A DNA stretch of 10,430 nucleotides from Clarireedia homoeocarpa (lineage: Eukaryota; Ascomycota; Leotiomycetes; Helotiales; Rutstroemiaceae): assembly GCA_001465935.1 (NCBI GenBank), contig LNKV01000166.1:6710-17139 (forward strand), in the 5' to 3' direction. Each line of letters begins with the position of its first letter. The first letter of the stretch is position 1. The notes below the pieces were generated by a model that ran no database searches, was not told where the DNA came from, and saw only the letters and a list, made by a program, of their open reading frames with translations. Below, one piece after another: positions 1 through 5,286 of this stretch. The translations under genes and the position numbers were made by a program.

Positions 1-9
1 GGGGGGGGG
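1..9. other. G9 plasmid terminus (left), probable protein-primed origin
   Basis: The element begins with nine G residues followed by AGGACCC. Invertron ends carry a covalently bound terminal protein, and protein-primed polymerases usually need a short repeated base or motif at the very end so that the first nucleotides can slide back. A homopolymer run suits that mechanism. The exact number of G residues may be uncertain because terminal homopolymers are hard to sequence. Confidence 0.6.
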
Positions 10-540
10 AGGACCCTTTTTTACTTTCCTCGAGGGTGCCATTAATAGAGAGAGAGTGTCTTCTCTTTGCAAGGTCATTTTTATTGGTTTTTCGGGAAAT
101 GCGCGAGCACCTAAAATTAACTTCCCATCTGTCTGTAGTTTTTTTCACGAAAATTAACGTTTTTTTTTTATAGTGATTTGTCAGGAAAAAACATTCTAAA
201 AATAGCAAAAAATTGTACTGTTTTATCAGAAAAGATTCTTTCATGAGGAAAAGGTATGTTTTTTTCGATGAAAATCACATCTAGAAACATATAGATTTTT
301 CAGGTAAAAATAAACCAAAAATAGTCAAAAATCCTAGAAGTATGCAACAATTTGTACTGTTTTTGATCAGAAAAGATTGCTGTCATGATGAAAAGGTATG
401 TTTAAGTTTTAACCAAAAAAAAATATGAATCATATTGATTTGTCAGATAAAATACAAATGGTAGTAAAATAATCCAAAATATATGCAAGTGGTAACCATA
501 ATATTGACCTTTTTTGATTGACAGGGATGTAAGTTCTTAA
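10..540. repeat. AT-rich subterminal zone with degenerate ~110-bp repeats, no gene
   Basis: No open reading frame of note was seen. Two related units of about 100-115 bp run from about 171 to 271 and 291 to 404. Each has a GATTTGTCAGG or GATTTTTCAGG start, an AAAAATAG core, a TTGTACTGTTTT stretch, ATCAGAAAAGATT, a TCATGA motif and AAAAGGTATGTTT. A third, truncated unit begins near 431. Short relatives of the unit start recur at about 1035 and 1084. Such subterminal repeats may bind replication or transcription factors; that is inference. The mirror copy is 9891-10421. Confidence 0.7.
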
Positions 541-788
541 AAGTGAGGTTGGATCATACCCTAATTCACTATGACATAAACGAAATTTGTAACAGGCGAA
601 GATTGAGGTGAGATTGTATATTATTCACTATGACATAAACGAAATTTGTAACACGCGAAACTTGAGGTTGGTTCATACCTAATTCACTATGACATAAACG
701 AAATTTGTAACAGGCGAAGATTGAGGTGAGATTGTATATTATTCACTATGACATAAACGAAATTTGTAACAGGCGAAACTTGAGGTTG
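541..788. repeat. Four-copy 59-bp tandem repeat with alternating A/B tails
   Basis: The unit core begins ATTCACTATGACATAAACGA and starts at 564, 623, 682 and 741, giving an exact 59-bp period. The parts between cores alternate between a GATTGAGGTGAGATTGTATATT type and a CTTGAGGTTGGTTCATACCT type, so the true higher-order period is 118 bp. A partial tail (541-562) precedes the first core, and the last copy is followed at 790-807 by GTCGAGAC repeated with a 10-bp shift. More worn relatives lie near 1130-1148 and 1190-1232. Regular spacing suggests an array of protein-binding sites (iteron-like) or an upstream promoter array; neither is proven. Confidence 0.92.
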
Positions 789-854
789 TGTCGAGACTCG
801 TCGAGACCAACGACAGATGAAAATATATATGACACAGTAATATGTTTATTTTAA

Positions 855-886
855 GACCAGGATGGTAAGGAACTTACCTCCTGGTC
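855..886. repeat. GAA-loop hairpin, copy 1
   Basis: GACCAGGA(T)GGTAAG pairs with CTTACCTCCTGGTC around a GAA loop: a 14-bp stem with one bulged T. It lies inside a 40-bp direct repeat (846-885) that recurs at 1342-1381. Two such strong, GC-containing stems in AT-rich DNA resemble the mobile hairpin elements known in fungal mitochondrial DNA. They could also act as RNA processing or termination signals. The mirror copy is 9545-9576. Confidence 0.85.
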
Positions 887-1341
887 ATGAAAAGAATAAA
901 AAAGGTTATGTGGGGGGGATGTATTCAATTTACGCATTTTTTTATCCTATTAATGGAAGGAGGCTTTCAAACTTTCAAAGTATTTTTGGATTGATTTTGG
1001 TGTAATGGTGGGGAACCGATTTTTTTTCTCAGAAACATATTGATTTATCAGATAAAAAAAAATATGAAATAGTAAAATATTAAACATATTGATTTATAAG
1101 ATAAAAATATAAATAAAATAGTAAAATATGAAAATTTGTAATAGGTGAAATAGAGAAATTTGTTTATAATAATATGTAAAATATCTTCACGATGACCAAT
1201 AAGAAAATTGTAACAGACGAAGATTGAGGTTGAGTAGTTTTGAAAATATTAAAATGTTAAAATTATTCAATCTTTAAGGTTGAGTTTAAGTCCCCATGAT
1301 TGGGGATTTAGGGGTTGAGTAGTTTTGAAAAAAATTGTATA
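887..1341. repeat. Second AT-rich zone with short repeats and a small hairpin, no gene
   Basis: No credible gene was seen. It contains two short ACATATTGATTTAT units (about 1035 and 1084) related to the subterminal repeats. It also has worn relatives of the 59-bp repeat (1130-1148, 1190-1232), a 19-bp direct repeat GGTTGAGTAGTTTTGAAAA at 1228-1246 and 1313-1331, and a perfect 6-bp hairpin TCCCCA-TGAT-TGGGGA at 1291-1306. The mirror copy is 9090-9544. Confidence 0.65.
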
Positions 1342-1350
1342 TTATTTTAA

Positions 1351-1381
1351 GACCAGGATGGTAAGGAACTTACCTCCTGGT
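1351..1381. repeat. GAA-loop hairpin, copy 2, upstream of the tRNA-like element
   Basis: This is the same hairpin as at 855-886, within the second copy of the 40-bp direct repeat (1342-1381). The outermost pair is lost because the sequence continues TAAGG rather than CATGA. It lies about 40 bp before the tRNA-Cys-like element, at the point where base composition rises from AT-rich to about 42-45% GC. The mirror copy is 9050-9080. Confidence 0.85.
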
Positions 1382-1421
1382 AAGGAAACGAATCGAATAG
1401 GAGTTGACCTGGAACCCCGCA

Positions 1422-1492
1422 GGGATATGATTGTAGATGGTTTACACGTTGATTGCAGATCATTTGTCTGAGGTTCGATTCCTCCATCTCTC
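1422..1492 (+). tRNA. tRNA-Cys-like element (anticodon GCA), possibly degenerate
   Basis: A 71-nt stretch folds as a cloverleaf. The acceptor GGGATAT pairs with ATCTCTC (one G-U, one T-C mismatch). The D-arm is short, with a GG in the loop and a TGT/ACA stem. The seven-base anticodon loop TTGCAGA has GCA at the canonical place after T33. The T-arm GAGG-TTCGATT-CCTC has the usual loop. Weak points are an anticodon stem with only three Watson-Crick pairs and G rather than T at position 8. It could be a working mitochondrial tRNA, a decayed copy, or a tRNA-shaped cleavage signal freeing the 5' end of the polymerase mRNA downstream. It lies on the same strand as the RNA polymerase gene. Confidence 0.55.
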
Positions 1493-1496
1493 TACG

Positions 1497-1516
1497 CCTC
1501 TAGCTTTTGCTAGAGG
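1497..1516 (+). repeat. Perfect 8-bp hairpin just after the tRNA-like element
   Basis: CCTCTAGC-TTTT-GCTAGAGG is a perfect 8-bp stem with a four-T loop, starting five bases after the tRNA-like 3' end. It may protect or mark the 5' end of the leader RNA after tRNA-like processing. It lacks the following T run of a typical bacterial terminator. The mirror copy is 8915-8934. Confidence 0.8.
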
Positions 1517-2054
1517 TAATTTAAATCAGTAGCTAAAGTAGTGCACCTGTCTACTACCGGATCTACTGGTTGCATAGACTTGCTGGATATGAAGAATTGA
1601 ATCCGAGGCTTAGACGATACCAAAAGATAGTAGGATGAGAAAACGGAGGTAACGGCTCACCGATCCCTTGACTATCTTTTGATAAACGATCCGTTCTGTC
1701 AAGAGTACAGGTAATATTATTTGGATTAGGCTAGAGAGTCTCTGTTAAACCTTGATCTGTATATTATACTCTCTATACCGGTAGTTATATATACAGTGAT
1801 TTTTTGACAGGAATAAATACCTTAAGACTAGAAGATTTTGTCTACTCTTAAGGGTCATCAAGTATCAGTATTTGCTATGATCTGATGACTGGTGGTCGAG
1901 AACACACTACTTGCTCGGTCCTCTACTAAAGTCCTCAGGTGAGGTAATGTGTCGTGATCGCGTAACTTGTAGAATTACTATGTGTTCATTTGGTAATTTA
2001 CTAGTGGAAGCGATGGTGCTACGTAAGTGACACCCTTTTAATAATAACTAAAAA
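1517..2054 (+). ncRNA. Structured GC-richer leader upstream of the RNA polymerase gene, partly rRNA-like
   Basis: This 538-nt stretch has no long reading frame but many strong stems. Examples are AAAAGATAGT/ACTATCTTTT (1622-1631 with 1671-1680), CTGTATAT/ATATACAG (1757-1764 with 1789-1796), CCTTAAGA/TCTTAAGG (1820-1827 with 1846-1853) and GTCATCA/TGATGAC (1854-1860 with 1883-1889). Inside the first stem, 1648-1661 reads GGTAACGGCTCACC, followed by GATCCC. This matches the well-known helix 11 region of small-subunit rRNA, and the TAGTAGG just before it fits too. One counted line is 42% GC against about 20% in the polymerase body. It may be the 5' leader of the mRNA, a separate structured RNA, or a captured piece of mitochondrial rRNA. 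Only the helix-11-like part is recognisable as rRNA. Confidence 0.55.
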
Positions 2055-4997
2055 ATGAAAAAACTTTATACACACAACAACTTTTTACCTGTGGCTTATT
2101 CTCCTTGCTATATTACTCGCGATTTATTGCTGGTTAATACTTTTTCGGTGCAGAGCAAGAGCCTTAATAATAATTTCAGAGCTTTTTCTTCCTCTTCTCA
2201 CCACCAAGCTGTTGTTAATAATAGTAAGAGATCTTTTTCTTCCTCTTTCTCTCTTTTCTCTAAAAATTCTGAAGGTTGTGATTCGCTAGCATGCGAAGAA
2301 AATTCTTTAAATAGCAGGAATTCAAGATCACGGTTAACTACTTCGTCGGAAGGGACTACTTGTTTTTATGTGGATAAAAGTAGTAATATAACTACTAAAC
2401 TGAAGGTTAAACCGGTAAGTTCGGTAGATAAATCTTTTAAATTAGGTAGTCCTATATTTAAAAATTTAAACACAATAATAAGAGATAACCCTATTAATGA
2501 GGAAACACAAATAAAAATAGAGAGGTTTTTATTTGATTATTCTTATATATCTCTAGAAAATAAGTATATTAAAAATCTTAATTCGAGTGTAATAGATTAT
2601 TCAAAGATTAACCCTAGTCTAACCAAAATTTTAATTGCTAACGAAGAATCTATAACAAAATTAATAGATAACTTTAAAAGAGTAAATCTTTTAAATACTA
2701 AGTCCAAAAAAAGTGAGGATGAGGTATTATATGGAGAATTAGCTAATATTTTAAAAGTTATTTCAAGCAAAAACTTAATAAGTATTATGTATGGTCATTT
2801 ACTAAAAATTCTTTCAAGTTATGAAAGAAAGCAGGATAATTTAAATAGTGTAGTAGCTATAAGTTTTAATTTAGGTAGAGATTTAATTAATAATTACTAC
2901 TATAAAGAGTTCTCAATAGTTAAATCTAAACTAGAAGATAAAAATTATTACTTGTCTAATTGAAAAAGTGCTAATAAGATTATACTAGATAAGTTTGAAG
3001 ATAATACAGTTCTTTTTAATATAGGTAGTGTATTAATAGGTTGAATGTTAACTTGTAAAATGTTAGAAAGTAAGACCGTTACTGTTAGTAAGGTAGAAAA
3101 AACTAATGTTATTCTACCAACAAAATTATTAACTGATACTCTTACGGAAAAAAGAATAGTTTATAATATACCGAGTAGATTACCTATGTTAGTGACACCT
3201 AAACCCTATAGTAAAAACTTATTAGGAGGATATTTATTAAATGATGAAGTAAGTACTGACCCTATACTTATAAAGAAGTGAAATAATAAAGAACATACTT
3301 CAATAAGAGATTATAATATTATTTATAGTATTGTTAATAAAGTTAATTCTGTAGGTTATAAAATTAATAAAGATGTTTTAGATTTTATATTAGAACATAG
3401 TAAAGACTATCTAAAGGAAGAAATAATTGATCTAGATTATAACCATCCTTTGTTAGAAAAAACTAAGTTAACTAAACGTGAAAAGACTGAATTAGATAGG
3501 TTTTTAAGTAAGAGAGAACTTCAAGAGAATATATTAGGTTTGGCTAGTGTATTTTCTAATCTACCTAGTTTTTATATGCCGGTACATTTAGATTTTAGAG
3601 GTAGATTAAATTGTATGCCTGAGTATCTAAATTATCAGTCTAATTCTATGGCTAAATCTTTATTATTATTTAGTAAAGCATCTAAAGTTCCCAAATTTGA
3701 TAAACAAGCTATAGAATACTTAAAAATATACGGAGCTACTTGTTTTGGATTAGATAAACAATCTGCTTTTGAAAGATTAGAATGAGTAGATTCTAATCTT
3801 CAAGATATAATTGACTTTAAAAACGGAGTATTGATAGAAAAAGCTAAGGATAAATTTTTATTTATCGCTTTTTGTTTTGAGTTTAATAGATGATTAAATT
3901 GTTCTGATAATCATGAAGTTTCTGAATTTGAAACATTTTTACCTATTCAATTGGATGCTACTTGTAATGGTTTTCAACATTTATCACTTTTAAGTTTGGA
4001 TCCCTATTTAGGTGTAGAATTAAATTTAAATGAATCTAATCAAAAGGATAAACCTAAAGACTTTTATAGTTTTCTTATGACAAGTTTAATAGATTATTTT
4101 AAAACTGAGTTAGAGAATAATACAAAATTATCTCTAAAAGAACAAGAAAGTTATAAAAGATTGATAGAGGCTAACCTTAAGAGACATGTTATAAAAAAAT
4201 CCGTTATGACTATTCCGTATAATGTAAGTAGTTATCAACTAGTTAAGTACATAAAAGAAAATTTCGAGAGAATAAATAATACAGAGTGATTTACAATTAA
4301 AGAAGATAAAACTGTTAAACTACATTACTCTGATTTTAGTGTATTAGGTACAGGTTTAATACAAGTATTAGAATATAAATTTTATAAGTTAAAGCTTTTA
4401 CTAGATTATTTAGAGAAAACTGCGGAAGTTTGTACTATTTTACAAATACCTATAATATGAACTTTACCTTCTGGTTTACAAGTTAAACAAAGTTACTTAG
4501 AAGAAAAACAAGTAAGAATAAAACCATTTTTCTATCATGAAAATAGATTTGTTTTAAAAGTAATTGACAAATCGATGTATAACAAAGAAAAACAAATAAG
4601 AGCTTTTATGCCTAATTTAGTACATTCTTTAGATGCAGCATCACTTGCTTTATTATTAGACGCATATTTTTTAGAGGAGGAAGGTCTTAAAAATATATAT
4701 ACAGTTCATGATTGTTTTGCTGTACCCATAAATGATATATCTACTATAATGCACCTATTAAAAATTACTTATATAAAAATTTACTCTGATGAAACATATT
4801 TAAGAAGGTTAGATAAAGGAATTATAGATAATATTAAAAATATATTTGGAGATAATAGTTATAATGACGAAACCCGTAAAATAGATATACCTGAAAATAA
4901 TATACACATTGAGTTTCCTGATGTTAATGTTGTTTTAGGTCAAGAACCTAAACTAGATTTTAATAGTTTAAGGAAAAGTTTTTACATATTAAACTAG
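2055..4997 (+). CDS. rpo: T7-like single-subunit mitochondrial plasmid RNA polymerase, 980 aa (code 4)
   Basis: DNA-dependent RNA polymerase of the phage T7/mitochondrial family, expected to transcribe the plasmid. The frame is open from ATG 2055 to TAG 4997 only if TGA is Trp; seven TGA codons occur (residues 303, 330, 409, 577, 613, 745, 802) and no TGG. Visible motifs are DFRGR (513-517), palm motif A with catalytic Asp634 (LDATCNGFQHL), fingers motif B RxxxKKSVMTxxYN with Lys714 and Tyr722, His857 in PNLVHSLDAAS, and motif C HDCF with catalytic Asp886. The residue after Tyr722 is Asn where T7 has Gly. Residues 1-63 are encoded in the TIR and identical to the DNA polymerase N-terminus. Residues 64 to about 125 are Ser/Asn-rich and GC-richer than the rest. 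The next in-frame ATG is near residue 245, so 2055 is the best start. It converges with the DNA polymerase gene. Confidence 0.95.
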
Positions 4998-5164
4998 CTT
5001 ATTCCTATCTTAGTCGAGTAATTACAATCTATCTTAGTAAAAGAACAAACTGTAAGATTATCTCTAATCTTAACAAAGAAAACAAAAAAACTAATATGTT
5101 TTGATAGGCTTTTTCATATTTATCCTTAATAGCTAAATACCTAATATTAAATACACTAATTAGT

Positions 5165-5248
5165 AAAAAAAAAACCCCCACAAAACTAGTACACCTATCT
5201 CATTGATTAAATGTAGATAAGTTATATTAGTATTGTGGGGGTTTTTTT
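5165..5248. terminator. Bidirectional hairpin terminator between convergent polymerase genes
   Basis: A perfect 16-bp inverted repeat, AAAAAAACCCCCACAA (5168-5183) with TTGTGGGGGTTTTTTT (5233-5248), has imperfect inner pairing (ACTA/TAGT, TATCT/AGATA, CATT/AATG) that makes most of the span one long hairpin. Read on +, the stem ends in seven T; read on -, in ten. It lies 167 bp after the RNA polymerase stop and 38 bp after the DNA polymerase stop. It would form in RNA from either strand, so it suits shared termination, 3'-end processing, or blocking of antisense read-through. Its G5/C5 core stands out in AT-rich DNA. Confidence 0.85.
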
Positions 5249-5286
5249 AGCTCATACATACTTCACAGTAAGATGACTTGGATTCG

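Larger units (their letters stand above)
1..2243 (+). repeat. Left terminal inverted repeat, 2243 bp
   Basis: This arm matches the reverse complement of 8188-10430 in every segment compared by hand (the ends, the 59-bp array, both GAA hairpins, the tRNA-like region, the leader and the coding edge), with no net insertion or deletion. Divergence starts at 2244 (T here, G on the equivalent strand of the other arm). The arm includes the first 63 codons of the RNA polymerase gene and ends exactly on a codon boundary. From memory it is longer than the TIRs of kalilo (about 1.4 kb) or maranhar (about 0.35 kb). In invertrons the TIR holds the replication origin; here it must also hold the promoter and start site for each gene. 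Confidence 0.97.

Noticed and set aside
541..788. CRISPR-like array
   Set aside because: The spacers are not unique; they alternate between two related tails, and there are no cas genes. It is a tandem repeat.
1517..2054. Group I or group II intron, or RNase P RNA, in the leader
   Set aside because: No group I core (P7-like) or group II domain V sequence, and no convincing RNase P P4 halves were seen. AAAGTCC at 1928 is too short to count.
2055..4997. RNA polymerase as a pseudogene broken by several stops
   Set aside because: Every internal break is TGA in one unbroken frame, each fits Trp, and all catalytic motifs are intact, so code 4 explains it.
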